56,448 nucleotides of DNA from Pedosphaera sp. (GCA_009695195.1 SIBJ01000020.1:1-56448), one strand, 5' to 3'. Counted from the first letter of the stretch, positions 1 to 8,633 are shown. Made by a program: numbers and translations. The notes: generated from the sequence alone by a model not told the origin.

Positions 1-622
1 GCCGGCGGCGCGACGGCGATTGCGTCCGCTCACCCAGCAACGCCAACCCTTCGCCTTCCGTCGCGGCGAATTTCTTCGCGAGTTCAGCCAGCGCGCCGAG
101 CGCGGCTTCCGCGTCCACGGTCACCTGTTTGCCGGAGCTGTCCAGTTTCGCGAAACGCGTCGCGCGATCCGGGTCGTAAAGATTCAGCAACGACGCCTGC
201 GCGAAACGGTCAGTGCTGCCATTGCCGCCGGGGAAATGGGTGTTGCCCTCCAGTTTGACCGGCCGGCCTTCGTAAGATTTCGCCACGAGCGGGATCGCCC
301 CGCCGCGCGTCGGCATCGCGGTCGCAAAATTCTGCGATGTGCCGTGAACAAAATTTTCCACCGCCTTGCCGAACGGCATCAACTTGTCCTCGGGCCGGCG
401 GCAGCCCGTTGCACCCAGCCCGATGCCCGCGAGCGCGAACGACGCGCTCATGATCTTCATGAAATGCCGGCGGGAAACGGGATCGCTCAGCTCGCTCGCG
501 CCCTCGGGAAATTCGCGATTAAGGAACTGCTTGAACTCCGGCGTCTCAGCCAGTTGATCCAGACCGCGCCAATAATGGCGGCCAGTGGGCGGGGTCAGAT
601 CGGTTGGAGGAATGGTTTTCAT
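1..622 (-). CDS. actB: Alternative complex III subunit B, molybdopterin oxidoreductase-like (partial)
   Basis: The gene runs off the left edge; about 207 codons are visible. Its ATG overlaps the actA stop (TGATG on the minus strand), so the two genes are translationally coupled. Residues 51-56 read RRHFMK and are followed by a hydrophobic stretch ending in GATGC, a Tat-type signal inside a long N-terminal leader. This is typical of the Tat-variant molybdopterin oxidoreductases in quinol:cytochrome c/ACIII complexes. In that family the protein carries FeS clusters, is a degenerate molybdopterin-oxidoreductase homologue and passes electrons from quinol towards cytochrome c. The FeS and catalytic-like regions lie outside the window, so the assignment rests on the N-terminus and on the actA neighbour. 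Confidence 0.85.
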   Translation of the reverse strand, partial: MKTIPPTDLTPPTGRHYWRGLDQLAETPEFKQFLNREFPEGASELSDPVSRRHFMKIMSASFALAGIGLGATGCRRPEDKLMPFGKAVENFVHGTSQNFATAMPTRGGAIPLVAKSYEGRPVKLEGNTHFPGGNGSTDRFAQASLLNLYDPDRATRFAKLDSSGKQVTVDAEAALGALAELAKKFAATEGEGLALLGERTQSPSRRR

Positions 623-1290
623 CAACGATGACAGGCCGAGCAATTTTGGAGCGACTCCACGCGGTGATCCTTCACGAATTTTTCTCCGAACGTCTGCTGC
701 TGTTGCGCGTTCACATTGGGATCAGGGCTCCACCGCCAGTTCAAGTCGGTGATTTTGTCGAGCGGACGGACCTTCGTCTCGGGCTTGCGATGGCAGTCGA
801 GGCAGAACGCCATGCTCAACGGCTTCGCATGATAAACTTCCTCCATCTGGTTGATCTGGCCATGGCACTCGACGCAACTGACGCCACGCGTGACGTGGAC
901 CGAGTGGTTGAAATAAACAAAGTCCGGTACGCGATGGATCTGCACCCACGGAATCGGTTTGCCGCTCGCCGCGCTCTCCCGGACGAGCGCCAGCCGCGGA
1001 TCATCCTTGAGCACCTGATTGTGACAGTTCATGCAGGTGGAGCTGGACGGGATGTTGGAGAACCAGGATTTCTCCACCGCGCTGTGGCAATAACGGCAGT
1101 CAATGCCGAGCTGGCCGTTGTGCGTGGCGTGCGAGAAGGCGACCGGTTGGATGGGCTGATAACCGACGCGGAAATATTTAGGCGTGAAATAATACCACAC
1201 GCCCGCCGTGACGGCACCCGCTGTGAGAGCACCGCCCACGATCACCAGCAAAGGCAATCGGTTGGCCCACTTCGGAAAAATCGCTGACAT
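622..1290 (-). CDS. actA: Alternative complex III subunit A, pentaheme cytochrome c
   Basis: The protein has 222 residues, with one membrane segment near residues 12-35 and then a periplasmic domain with five CXXCH heme-binding motifs at about 65, 86, 139, 163 and 217. The last motif lies at the C-terminus (CSACHR). The membrane anchor, five hemes and directly following Tat molybdopterin oxidoreductase are the signature of ActA in alternative complex III, which oxidises quinol and feeds a periplasmic carrier or cytochrome oxidase. It appears to be the first gene of an operon continuing left; 450 bp upstream carry no gene on this strand. A generic cytochrome c3/NrfH-like protein is the alternative, but the neighbour favours ActA. 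Confidence 0.88.
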   Translation of the reverse strand: MSAIFPKWANRLPLLVIVGGALTAGAVTAGVWYYFTPKYFRVGYQPIQPVAFSHATHNGQLGIDCRYCHSAVEKSWFSNIPSSSTCMNCHNQVLKDDPRLALVRESAASGKPIPWVQIHRVPDFVYFNHSVHVTRGVSCVECHGQINQMEEVYHAKPLSMAFCLDCHRKPETKVRPLDKITDLNWRWSPDPNVNAQQQQTFGEKFVKDHRVESLQNCSACHR

Positions 1291-1741
1291 CGAAAATTGT
1301 TTTTGTTCCCGCCTGAGACTGCGCCAATGAAAACGCCCGCGTTGAAAAACATCCCGGAGTCACGGATTCTTGAGAAATCCCGACACAGGTCAACCGTTTT
1401 CTACCGCGCCCCATAAACCCTGAATCACCAGCCCAAATTATTAGCGCCGCTACCGACGGCGCGCGAAGATAAGCGAGAGTTGCTTTCCCCGGCAAGCGGC
1501 TTTGTGAATTATTTCACGTTTTTGATTGGCTTAATGATGCCGATAAGTTGAAGGCGGCGAAGCCGCAGCCGACGGAGCGCGGAATTCATTCCGCCTCGGC
1601 TTCCGACCGCCTTGGGCTTGGAAATGTATTCACGCCATCAACCCTCGGACGTTGAAGCGGAATAAATTCCGCGCTCCGGAGTCACTTGTGCCTTCTCGTG
1701 GCGTCTTGCAGTTCCTTACCGCAGCGCGTAAACTTCGCGGC
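1291..1741. repeat. Intergenic region with a 21-bp inverted repeat pair
   Basis: This 450-bp stretch lies between the divergent actA and vapB genes. I see no gene in it. It holds two near-identical 21-nt arms in opposite orientation, 1574-1594 (begins GGAGCGCGGAATTC) and 1657-1677 (ends TTCCGCGCTCC), with one mismatch. Each arm has its own GCGGAAT...ATTCCGC palindrome. The rest should contain promoters for both flanking operons, but none was recognised with confidence. Confidence 0.6.
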
Positions 1742-1969
1742 ATGAAAGTCACGAACAAAGGTCAGGTCACGATTCCGCCGGCGTTGCGAAAGCGGCACGG
1801 GTTGTTGCCGCGCCGCGAAGTCGAGTTCGTGGACCAACCAGACGGCGTGCTGGTGGTCAAGGCGGCCAGACTCACGCGCGGGAAGCGGGTGTTGGCGGCG
1901 TTGCTACGGGGCGGCAAGGTCAAAGGCGACACTGAAAGCTGGCTGCGCTTGACCCGGAGTGCGTCATGA
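1742..1969 (+). CDS. vapB: AbrB/MazE-type antitoxin (VapB)
   Basis: A 75-residue protein beginning MKVTNKGQVTIPPALRKRHG, the classic SpoVT-AbrB swapped-hairpin DNA-binding fold. It is predicted to bind and neutralise the VapC nuclease encoded immediately downstream and to repress the shared promoter. The frame stays open upstream to 1652, but the family's conserved first strand begins at the ATG at 1742, so that start was chosen. Its stop overlaps the vapC start (ATGA at 1966-1969). The basic C-terminal half probably wraps the toxin. Confidence 0.85.
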   Translation: MKVTNKGQVTIPPALRKRHGLLPRREVEFVDQPDGVLVVKAARLTRGKRVLAALLRGGKVKGDTESWLRLTRSAS

Positions 1970-2358
1970 TTCTGGTGGACACCAGCGTCATCGCGGACAT
2001 CCTCACCAAAGACCCGGAATGGTTCGAGTGGTCCAGTGAACAAATCGAGCACTGGGCCGACGCAGGACCGGTCGGTTACGACACGATTGTTTTCGCAGAG
2101 CTGGCGGTGAAATTCGACACGCAAAAGGAACTGGAGCATCGGCTTTCCGCCTTCACGTATCTTCCGCTGCCGCTCAACGCGGCGTTTCAGGCGGGCAAGG
2201 CGTTCGAGAAATACCGGCGCGCGGGTGGGCGGAAGGCGCGGCCACTGCCGGATTTTTTCATCGGCGCACACGCTTACGTCGCGCACCTGCCCTTGCTGAC
2301 GCGCGACCCGCGCCGTGTGCGGACGTTCTTCCCCTCGGTGCGATTGATTACGCCGTGA
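1966..2358 (+). CDS. vapC: PIN-domain ribonuclease toxin (VapC)
   Basis: A 130-residue PIN-domain protein. The acidic metal-binding residues are visible: Asp5 in LVDTSVIADIL, the Glu in VFAELAVKF, and the Asp in LPDFFIGAHA and in LLTRDPRRVRTFFP. PIN toxins cleave tRNA or rRNA using Mg2+ or Mn2+. It overlaps the antitoxin gene by 4 bp, so the pair is cotranscribed and coupled. Length and motif order match an intact VapC, so the module looks functional. Confidence 0.87.
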   Translation: MILVDTSVIADILTKDPEWFEWSSEQIEHWADAGPVGYDTIVFAELAVKFDTQKELEHRLSAFTYLPLPLNAAFQAGKAFEKYRRAGGRKARPLPDFFIGAHAYVAHLPLLTRDPRRVRTFFPSVRLITP

Positions 2359-2410
2359 AGTTGAACGGGATGGATTCGCTGATGGCCGCAACGCCCGGGA
2401 AGAACATCCA

Positions 2411-2445
2411 AAAAAGGAAGGCGCTCCGTTTCCAGAGCGCCTTCT
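2411..2445 (-). terminator. Rho-independent terminator of the 2499-3017 gene
   Basis: A perfect 10-bp stem (GAAGGCGCTC at 2418-2427 pairs with GAGCGCCTTC at 2436-2445) with an 8-nt loop. On the minus strand it is followed by six T (AAAAAA at 2411-2416 on the plus strand). It lies about 50 bp after the minus-strand gene's stop. On the plus strand there is no U tract, so it mainly serves the minus strand. Confidence 0.85.
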
Positions 2446-2498
2446 CGTCTTGACCGGCCAGGGGAACTGACCGGTCCACTTGCCCGTGTGACATTCTT

Positions 2499-3017
2499 TT
2501 ACACCGCCAGCGGACGTTTTGGCGACAGCGCAAACTCCTTGCGCGTGCCGGAATTTTCCTCGTCCGAGTGCGGCCACTCCGCGTCGGCGGCCAGTTGAAT
2601 CGCGATTTTCTTGTCCTTGATGGACTTGACCATCGTCTTCAACTCCGCCCGCGAACTTAGCGACGCCGTTTCCGCCATCGTCTGCGTTTCCGTCGCGTCG
2701 AGCCACGACTTGCGTTGCGCACCGAGCGCCTTCACCTTCGTCGTCGTGATGCCCGGCAACTCGTCACCCGCCACCTTGCCGAGGATCGTCTGCGACGTCT
2801 GCAACAGGTTGTGCTGGCTGCCGTTGAGCTTCTTGCCGATGAAATAATCGGCCAGCGCTAGGCGGTTACTCCGCGCGTACTTCTGTTTGGCGGCCTTTTG
2901 CACCTCGCGCAAACCGGCCTCCAACTTCTTGGCGGCTTTCTTCTCCGCCGCGGTGGCCTCGCGATGCGCCGTGGTGTTGTTCACCGCCGCGCCCATCTTC
3001 GTGCGCGCGGCGCCCAC
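2499..3017 (-). CDS. Hypothetical lysine/alanine-rich small protein
   Basis: I do not recognise this 172-residue protein. It is rich in Lys, Ala and Thr, predicted helical around residues 20-60, and has no signal peptide or membrane segment. A strong terminator follows it, which supports a real gene. The start is uncertain: GTG at 3017, or ATG at 2996. The reading frame stays open upstream as KSGYLGEVGAAR back to a TGA overlapping an ATG at 3063 with a run of five A. If one A were missing, that ATG would give a continuous longer protein. A sequencing or natural frameshift at the 5' end is therefore possible. Confidence 0.6.
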   Translation of the reverse strand: MGAARTKMGAAVNNTTAHREATAAEKKAAKKLEAGLREVQKAAKQKYARSNRLALADYFIGKKLNGSQHNLLQTSQTILGKVAGDELPGITTTKVKALGAQRKSWLDATETQTMAETASLSSRAELKTMVKSIKDKKIAIQLAADAEWPHSDEENSGTRKEFALSPKRPLAV

Positions 3018-3059
3018 CTCGCCGAGGTAGCCACTCTTTCGTTCGACGACGCCTCTTTT

Positions 3060-3833
3060 TCATAATCGGACGGGAATGCTCTTCTTTGCTAAAAATTGTT
3101 TCACGTCGCCGACGGTGTAGGTGCCGAAGTGGAAAATACTCGCGGCGAGAACGGCGTCCGCTTTGCCTTCGAGCAACACCTCGGCCATGTGTTCCAAACT
3201 GCCTGCGCCGCCGCTGGCCACCACGGGCACACCGACGGATTCGCTGATGCGGCGCGTGATGACGAGATCGAAGCCGGCTTTCGTGCCGTCGGCGTCAATC
3301 GAGTTCAGCACGATTTCGCCCGCGCCGAGCGAGACGGCGTGCTTGGCCCAATCCACGGCGTCGAGGCCGGTGGCTTTGCGTCCGCCGTGCGAGAAGACTT
3401 CCCATTTGTCCGGAGCGACGCGCTTGGCGTCAATTGAGACGACGATGCACTGGCTGCCGAATTTTTCCGCGCCCTGCCGGATGAGTTCGGGATTGGCAAG
3501 CGCGCTGGAGTTAATGCTGGTCTTGTCCGCGCCCGCGCGCAGCATCGTGTACATGTCGTCCACGGACTTGATGCCGCCGCCGACGGTGAGCGGCATGAAG
3601 CATTGGTCCGCCGCGCGTTCGATCACGTCCACCATCGTGCCGCGGCCGTGCGCGGTAGCGGTGATGTCGAAGAACACCATTTCGTCCGCGCCCTGTTCGT
3701 TGTAGCGCAGCGCGAGTTCAACGGGATCGCCGACGTTGCGCAGGCCACCCTTTTCGGCGACGCCGAATTGCACGCCGCGGGTGACTTTGCCGTCGTGAAC
3801 GTCGAGGCACGGAATGACACGTTTGGCCAACAT
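3060..3833 (-). CDS. hisF: Imidazole glycerol phosphate synthase cyclase subunit
   Basis: A 257-residue (beta/alpha)8 barrel beginning [20 protein letters not shown]. It carries catalytic Asp11 (in CLDV) and the second catalytic Asp region ([11 protein letters not shown]), plus phosphate loops VGGGIKS and ASGGAGS. HisF uses ammonia from HisH to convert PRFAR into imidazole glycerol phosphate and AICAR, linking histidine and purine synthesis. The open frame extends 23 codons upstream, but that part is repeat-derived sequence, and the conserved start is at 3833. No other his genes are in the window, so the pathway genes are dispersed. Confidence 0.95.
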   Translation of the reverse strand: MLAKRVIPCLDVHDGKVTRGVQFGVAEKGGLRNVGDPVELALRYNEQGADEMVFFDITATAHGRGTMVDVIERAADQCFMPLTVGGGIKSVDDMYTMLRAGADKTSINSSALANPELIRQGAEKFGSQCIVVSIDAKRVAPDKWEVFSHGGRKATGLDAVDWAKHAVSLGAGEIVLNSIDADGTKAGFDLVITRRISESVGVPVVASGGAGSLEHMAEVLLEGKADAVLAASIFHFGTYTVGDVKQFLAKKSIPVRL

Positions 3834-3853
3834 TGAGTCACATTGAAACGGGC

Positions 3854-3978
3854 AAAGCTCCAAATTCCAAGCTCCAAGCTCCAGAGAAACACCAAACCTC
3901 AAACATCAAACCAAGCAGAAGCCAGTTTTCGGTGTTTGGTGCTTCTCTGGAGCTTGGATGTTGGTGCTTGGTGCTTTT
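3854..3978. repeat. Intergenic hairpin built of 7-bp repeats
   Basis: A series of heptamers fills the gap between hisF and the upstream kinase: AGCTCCA, AATTCCA, AGCTCCA, AGCTCCA, GAGAAAC, ACCAAAC, CTCAAAC, ATCAAAC (3856-3911). A complementary arm (GGTGTTTGGTGCTTCTCTGG and on) at 3931-3978 can fold back on it. The same word family recurs at 17152-17277. It may act as a terminator or mRNA stabiliser. Function is unknown. Confidence 0.75.
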
Positions 3979-3981
3979 CTT

Positions 3982-5706
3982 CTATTGCACCGGCAGCGAG
4001 ACGAGCATGGAAGTCCCGCGGCCCGGCGTTGAGGAAACTTTTATCGTCCCGTGATGCGCGTCAACGATGCGGCCCACGATGGCGAGGCCGAGGCCGGCGC
4101 CTTTTTCCTTCGTAGTGGTGAGCATCGAACTGAAAGCGCGGCGTTGTTGTTCCTCGGTCATGCCGGTGCCGGTGTCAATCACTTCGATTGTGACGTGCGT
4201 CGGCGCACCGCCAGCACCGGACACAACGCCGGAACGAATGCGCAGCGCGCCGCCGTCGGGCATGGCTTCGGCGCCGTTGAGGATCAAGTTGAGAAAGACC
4301 TGTTCCAGTTGCGTCGCGTCACCCGGTACCGTGGGCAGGCCGGGCGACAATTCGTAAATCAGTTCGATGGCCTGGTTCGCGAGCTTGTGGCGGACGAGCA
4401 GGCCGAGTTCCTCGATCAAGCCGTTCAAGTTCACCGGCGAGAACGTCGGCTCGGCCGTGCGCGCGAAATCGAGGATCCGTTCCACGATGCGGTTCAAGTG
4501 CTGGATTTTTTCCTCCATCACGCGCGCGTCCTCGGTGCGCGGGTCGCCCGGTGGGAATTTCAAATCGAGCGAGTGATACAGCATTTTCATCACCGTGAGC
4601 GGATTGCGGATCTCGTGCGCGACCTCGGCGGCGAGCAGGCCGAGCGCGGAGAGCCGCTCGTTCCGGCGCAACTGTTCCTCCACGTCCACGACGCGCTCGT
4701 AGAGTTGCGCCTTCTCGATGGCGATGGCGGACAACTCGGCGAACGCGGACACGATGCGGATCTCTTCGTTGGAAAACGCGTAGGGCAGCGCCGTGTAAAT
4801 GTTCAGCGCGCCGACGGCCGCGCCGCTGAAGACGAGCGGCACGCTCAACAACGAGACGAGACCCTCGGTGCGGGCCACCTCCACGTTTTGGTAGCGGCTG
4901 GAAGTCTGGACGTTTTCCACCTGCACGGGTTTTTTACGCCGCACCACGCTGCCGATGAGACTCTCCTCCACGTTCAAGCGCGGCTTGCGCAGATAAGTTT
5001 CGCCCGCGCCGAAGCTCGCGCGCAGTTCCAGCCACGCGTGCGAATCGTCCAGCAGCATCAGCGAACACACTTTCGCGCGCATCAAGGCGCACGCCTCGCG
5101 CGTGATGACACGCAACGCCTCGTCGAGATTCAGCGTGGAGTTGATGGTGCGGCTCACGTTGGCCAGCGATTCAAACAGGCGCGCCTTCAGCCGCAACTGT
5201 TCGAACAACCACGTGTTCTCGATCACCCGCGCCGCCTGGACGGCGAGGCCTTCCAGCAATTCCTGGTCGGCCGCGCTGAAGGCTTCGGCGCGATCCGAGT
5301 CCACGTTCAGCACGCCGCGGATTTCGCCGCGGACTTCGAGCGGCACGGCGAGTTCGGAGCGCACTTCCGGTCGCAGCATGACGTAGCGCGCGTCAGCCGA
5401 AACTTCCCCCACGCGCGCGGCCTTGCCAGTGCGCGCGACCGAGCCGGTGATGCCCTCGCCGACGCGCAATTTCAACGTGGCCGCGCCCTCGGGCAGACCT
5501 TGCGCCGCGTGGATTTCCAAAAAATCGGTCGTGGGATTCACGAGCACGACCGAACCGCTCGATGCGCGCATCACGCGCACGGCTTCGCGCACGATCAGTT
5601 GCAGCGCCTCCTGCGGATCGAGCGTGGAGTGGATGACGTTGCCGACCTGGTAAAGCAGGTGCAGCCGCTCGTAACGCGCCTTCAGTTCGGCCAGTTCGTC
5701 GTTCAT
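3982..5706 (-). CDS. Soluble sensor histidine kinase with two GAF domains
   Basis: A 574-residue cytoplasmic kinase. GAF domains lie at about 28-168 and 190-335, then a HisKA dimerisation domain with phospho-acceptor His in AAEVAHEIRNPL, then a HATPase domain with N box LNLILNGAEAM, G1 DTGTGM and G2 GAGLGLAIV. The architecture is NtrB-like. The start at 5706 overlaps the lptG stop (ATGA), and MNDELAEL begins a proper coiled helix. The longer open frame back to 5976 is a shadow of lptG. No response regulator is adjacent, so the partner is unknown. The ligand of the GAF domains cannot be told. Confidence 0.88.
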   Translation of the reverse strand: MNDELAELKARYERLHLLYQVGNVIHSTLDPQEALQLIVREAVRVMRASSGSVVLVNPTTDFLEIHAAQGLPEGAATLKLRVGEGITGSVARTGKAARVGEVSADARYVMLRPEVRSELAVPLEVRGEIRGVLNVDSDRAEAFSAADQELLEGLAVQAARVIENTWLFEQLRLKARLFESLANVSRTINSTLNLDEALRVITREACALMRAKVCSLMLLDDSHAWLELRASFGAGETYLRKPRLNVEESLIGSVVRRKKPVQVENVQTSSRYQNVEVARTEGLVSLLSVPLVFSGAAVGALNIYTALPYAFSNEEIRIVSAFAELSAIAIEKAQLYERVVDVEEQLRRNERLSALGLLAAEVAHEIRNPLTVMKMLYHSLDLKFPPGDPRTEDARVMEEKIQHLNRIVERILDFARTAEPTFSPVNLNGLIEELGLLVRHKLANQAIELIYELSPGLPTVPGDATQLEQVFLNLILNGAEAMPDGGALRIRSGVVSGAGGAPTHVTIEVIDTGTGMTEEQQRRAFSSMLTTTKEKGAGLGLAIVGRIVDAHHGTIKVSSTPGRGTSMLVSLPVQ

Positions 5707-6824
5707 CTGACTCTCGCCGTGAACCAGATTCCCGCGCCGCCGAAAACCAGGTTCGGCAGCCACGCGGCGAGCCACGCCGGCAGGTAACCGCCCGTGCCGA
5801 GCGCGAGGCTCAATTGCGTCAGCACAAAAAAACTGAACGCGATGAACACGCTGCTCGCGACGCCGACGAAAACATTCCGCCGGCCCGACGGCGCGCCGAA
5901 CGGCAGCGCGATCAACACCACGACCAGACATGTCCACGGCATCGCGAGGCGGCCGTGCCATTTGGTTTCCAGCCAACGGCGCTCCTGCTTGTCAAGGACG
6001 GGATGCAGCTTGAGGTATTCGCGGATTTCCACCAGCGGCAGGTCGGCCTCGCGCGACGTGGGCGAGGTGATGCGGCTGGCGATCTTGACCTCGGTGCGGA
6101 TCTGCGCCGGCGTTTCCTCCCAGTGGCGCGCGAGCACATTCGTCATCAACGAGGGAACCAGGTTCGCGGACTTGCCGGGGTCGTCGCGATACTCGCGCGC
6201 GTCGTAAAAAATCCAGCCGTCATTCGTGCGGCTCGCGCGCGTGGCATAAAGCCAGCGTTGCGAACCGTCGGCGAGCGTCCAGATCACGCGCGGGTTGATC
6301 ATCTCGGCGGTGTTCAAATCGTAGGAGCCGATCAACCATTCGCGCCGGGCGGCGGTGTTGACGAAGCCGAGATTCAGGATCACGGCCGGGTTGCCAGCGG
6401 CCCGGGCGGTCTTTGAGCGGTGTTTCCGAAGTTGCTCGGCCTTGAGCGCGCTGTCGGGGACGGCGAATTCGTTCAACGCGAACAGCGCGACGCTGCACGC
6501 GAAGCCCACCGCGAAGTACGGCCGGCTCAACCGCCACAAGCTCACCCCCGCCGCGCGGATCGCCGTGATCTCGTGATGCCGCGCGTGATTCGACAGCGCG
6601 TAAAGCAACGCGAGCAGCAACGCGATCGGCAGCACCGTCACGACCATGGCGGGCAGCGTGATGACGTAATACAACACGATGTCACCCAGGCGCAGCTTCG
6701 CTTCCTGCAAGGCTTCCAAATCCTTGAAGGAGGAGAACGCGATCCAGAAAATCGTGAAGCCGACGAGACAGTACGCGAGCGGCACGAGCAGTTCGCGCAG
6801 AAGGTATTTGTCCAGCAGGCGCAT
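5703..6824 (-). CDS. lptG: LptF/LptG-family lipopolysaccharide export permease
   Basis: A 373-residue YjgP/YjgQ-family inner-membrane protein. It begins MRLLDKYLLRELLVPL, the family's N-terminal amphipathic signature, followed by three membrane segments. A large periplasmic jellyroll-like region comes next (about 120-280) and three more membrane segments close the protein. With LptB2 it extracts LPS from the inner membrane. Its stop overlaps the kinase start by 4 bp. The LPS role fits lptE and bamD further right. LptF and LptG are hard to separate by eye, so the symbol is tentative. Confidence 0.85.
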   Translation of the reverse strand: MRLLDKYLLRELLVPLAYCLVGFTIFWIAFSSFKDLEALQEAKLRLGDIVLYYVITLPAMVVTVLPIALLLALLYALSNHARHHEITAIRAAGVSLWRLSRPYFAVGFACSVALFALNEFAVPDSALKAEQLRKHRSKTARAAGNPAVILNLGFVNTAARREWLIGSYDLNTAEMINPRVIWTLADGSQRWLYATRASRTNDGWIFYDAREYRDDPGKSANLVPSLMTNVLARHWEETPAQIRTEVKIASRITSPTSREADLPLVEIREYLKLHPVLDKQERRWLETKWHGRLAMPWTCLVVVLIALPFGAPSGRRNVFVGVASSVFIAFSFFVLTQLSLALGTGGYLPAWLAAWLPNLVFGGAGIWFTARVR

Positions 6825-7017
6825 TTCCGCGCGAGGCTAGCTTGCGTTCGCCACGCCTCGCAAGCCTGCGCTGCGCGAGGCGACGGTGAGTTGGGAGCGC
6901 TGAAGGGGATGTATTTTGCACTGCGAACATCACGGGCCGCAGTTGCGCGAACGGTTGCGGTGTGGTTTACTTTGCGCCGTGAACTGGCATGGGGTCATAG
7001 ATGAGCGAAACCTTGAG

Positions 7018-7329
7018 ATGGATCAGGTGATTGCCGGAGTCTTGCGAAGTGATCCGTCAAAACTGGAACAGGTCGTCGCGTGGATCGAGCGTTTCCTAGC
7101 GGACCCGGACTTTTCCATTCATTCCAAGGACGATCTCACCGAGTGGCTCGACCTGATTAACTCGCGCGGCCTGCCCGGCGTGCTGGAAGCCCTGAACGAC
7201 CGCAGCGATGAGGGCAAACGCATGAGGCAAAACAGTCCCTTCGCCGTCCTCATGCCACAGGACGAACGTCTCCGCATCCTGCGCCGATATGAAGCGCGCC
7301 GACCTCGAACACTTACTGCGGGCGTCTAA
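7018..7329 (+). CDS. Hypothetical partner of the downstream nucleotidyltransferase
   Basis: A 103-residue acidic protein starting MDQVIAGVLRSDPSKLEQVV. The frame is open back to 6916, with a GTG at 6979, but the sequence looks protein-like only from about 7018. It overlaps the following nucleotidyltransferase gene by 41 bp, so the two are almost certainly cotranscribed and possibly coupled. I recognise no domain. By analogy with other nucleotidyltransferase pairs it may be an antitoxin or accessory protein, but that is inference. Confidence 0.6.
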   Translation: MDQVIAGVLRSDPSKLEQVVAWIERFLADPDFSIHSKDDLTEWLDLINSRGLPGVLEALNDRSDEGKRMRQNSPFAVLMPQDERLRILRRYEARRPRTLTAGV

Positions 7330-7813
7330 AGGCGTCACGGGCGAGACGGAGTTCATCGTCATCGGCAGTCAATCCATTCTCGGCCCGTTTCCTGACGCCG
7401 CGCGCGTCTTGCGCGAATCGTTGGAAGCGGACCTTTACCCGCGCTTTCGTCCGGACCTCTCGGAAATGATCGAGGGCAGCTTGGGCCGGTATTCCCAATT
7501 CAATCAGACCTTCGGTTATTACGCGGATGGAGTGGCGCCGACGACGGCTACTTTGCCCACCGGTTGGGAAACGCGGCTCGTCAAGGTGTGCAACGAAAAC
7601 ACCGGCGGCGCGATTGGTTGGTGTCTCGACCCGCACGATCTCGCCTTCAGCAAACTGGCGGCACGGCGGGAAAAGGATTTGTCGTTCGTGCGGGAGTTGT
7701 TGCGCCTGGAGATGATTCAACCCACTCGTTTGCGGAAGCTCATAGAGTCATTGGAAGACCGGCCCTTGGCTGATCGTCTCGAAGAAGCGCTTCAGCTTTG
7801 TCTGCGACGCTGA
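7289..7813 (+). CDS. DUF6036-like predicted nucleotidyltransferase
   Basis: A 174-residue protein. It carries a GSQSILGPF motif in the position of the GS motif of nucleotidyltransferases, SLEADLYP-type acidic residues about 25 residues later, and a C-terminal helical part including CLDPHDLAFSKLAARREKDL. That last string is a hallmark of the DUF6036/AbiEii-related group ('DL..SK..A.R.KD'). Such proteins may modify RNA or protein with nucleotides and often sit in toxin-antitoxin or phage-defence pairs. It is convergent with sufC, 34 bp away. The family call comes from motif recall only. Confidence 0.65.
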   Translation: MKRADLEHLLRASKGVTGETEFIVIGSQSILGPFPDAARVLRESLEADLYPRFRPDLSEMIEGSLGRYSQFNQTFGYYADGVAPTTATLPTGWETRLVKVCNENTGGAIGWCLDPHDLAFSKLAARREKDLSFVRELLRLEMIQPTRLRKLIESLEDRPLADRLEEALQLCLRR

Positions 7814-7847
7814 GGAGCGGCTTCTGGCGAATTTGCTTTGCATCAAG

Positions 7848-8621
7848 TCACGCCGCCACGGCCTGGCCTTTGAGAATCCAGTCGTAACCCTTCGCTTCGA
7901 GTTCGAGCGCGAGGTCCTTGCCACCGGACTTCACGATGTGACCATCCACCAGCACGTGGACGAAATCCGGCACGACAAAGTTCAGCAGCCGCTGATAATG
8001 CGTGATGACGAGCTGCGCGTTGTCGGCGCGCTTGAGCATGTTCACGCCGTGCGAGACGACTTTGAGCGCGTCAATGTCCAGGCCGGAATCGGTTTCGTCG
8101 AGAATGGCGAGCTTGGGTTCGAGCACGGCCATCTGGAAAATTTCGGCGCGTTTCTTTTCGCCGCCGGAAAATCCTTCGTTCACCGAGCGCTTGAGCAGGT
8201 CGTCCTTCAGTTCGAGCAGCTTCATCTTCTCCTTCACGAGCGTGAGGAATTCCATCGCGTCGAGTTCTTGCTCGCCTTTGTGTTTGCGGATTTCATTTAG
8301 CGCGGCCTTGAGGAAGTAGGTGCTGTTCACGCCCGGAATCTCAACGGGATACTGGAACGCGAGGAACAAGCCTTCGCGCGCGCGCTCCTCGGGATCGAGG
8401 TCGAGCAGGTCTTTGCCGCAGTAAATTACTTCGCCGCCGGTGATGTCGTAGCCGTCGCGACCCGCGAGCACCGCGGCGAGCGTGCTCTTACCGCTGCCGT
8501 TCGGGCCCATGACCGCGTGGACTTCGCCGGCTTTGATCGTCAGGCTGACGCCCTTGAGAATTTGTTTCCCCTCGACACCCGCGCTGAGGTTTTTGATTTC
8601 CAGAATGGTTTGCTTGCTCAT
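7848..8621 (-). CDS. sufC: Fe-S cluster assembly ATPase SufC
   Basis: A 257-residue ABC ATPase of the SUF system, with Walker A GPNGSGKST, signature FSGGEKKRAEIFQM and Walker B AILDETDSGLD. The unusual SGGEKKR signature is diagnostic of SufC. It works with SufB in the scaffold complex that builds Fe-S clusters. It lies downstream of sufB with a 72-bp hairpin-containing gap, probably in one operon with the regulator at 10149-10580. No sufD or sufS follows, because the next gene runs in the opposite direction. Confidence 0.95.
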   Translation of the reverse strand: MSKQTILEIKNLSAGVEGKQILKGVSLTIKAGEVHAVMGPNGSGKSTLAAVLAGRDGYDITGGEVIYCGKDLLDLDPEERAREGLFLAFQYPVEIPGVNSTYFLKAALNEIRKHKGEQELDAMEFLTLVKEKMKLLELKDDLLKRSVNEGFSGGEKKRAEIFQMAVLEPKLAILDETDSGLDIDALKVVSHGVNMLKRADNAQLVITHYQRLLNFVVPDFVHVLVDGHIVKSGGKDLALELEAKGYDWILKGQAVAA

Positions 8622-8633
8622 GTTCTAAATTGT

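Noticed and set aside
1178..1495. A 105-codon minus-strand frame across the actA start
   Set aside because: No domain, out of phase with actA, and covers the promoter region.
4051..5787. A 578-codon open frame opposite the GAF histidine kinase
   Set aside because: Same reasoning: Arg/His/Ala-rich shadow of a well-supported kinase.
5707..5976. N-terminal extension of the GAF kinase by 90 codons
   Set aside because: It is the lptG shadow; the ATGA overlap at 5703-5706 gives a family-like start.
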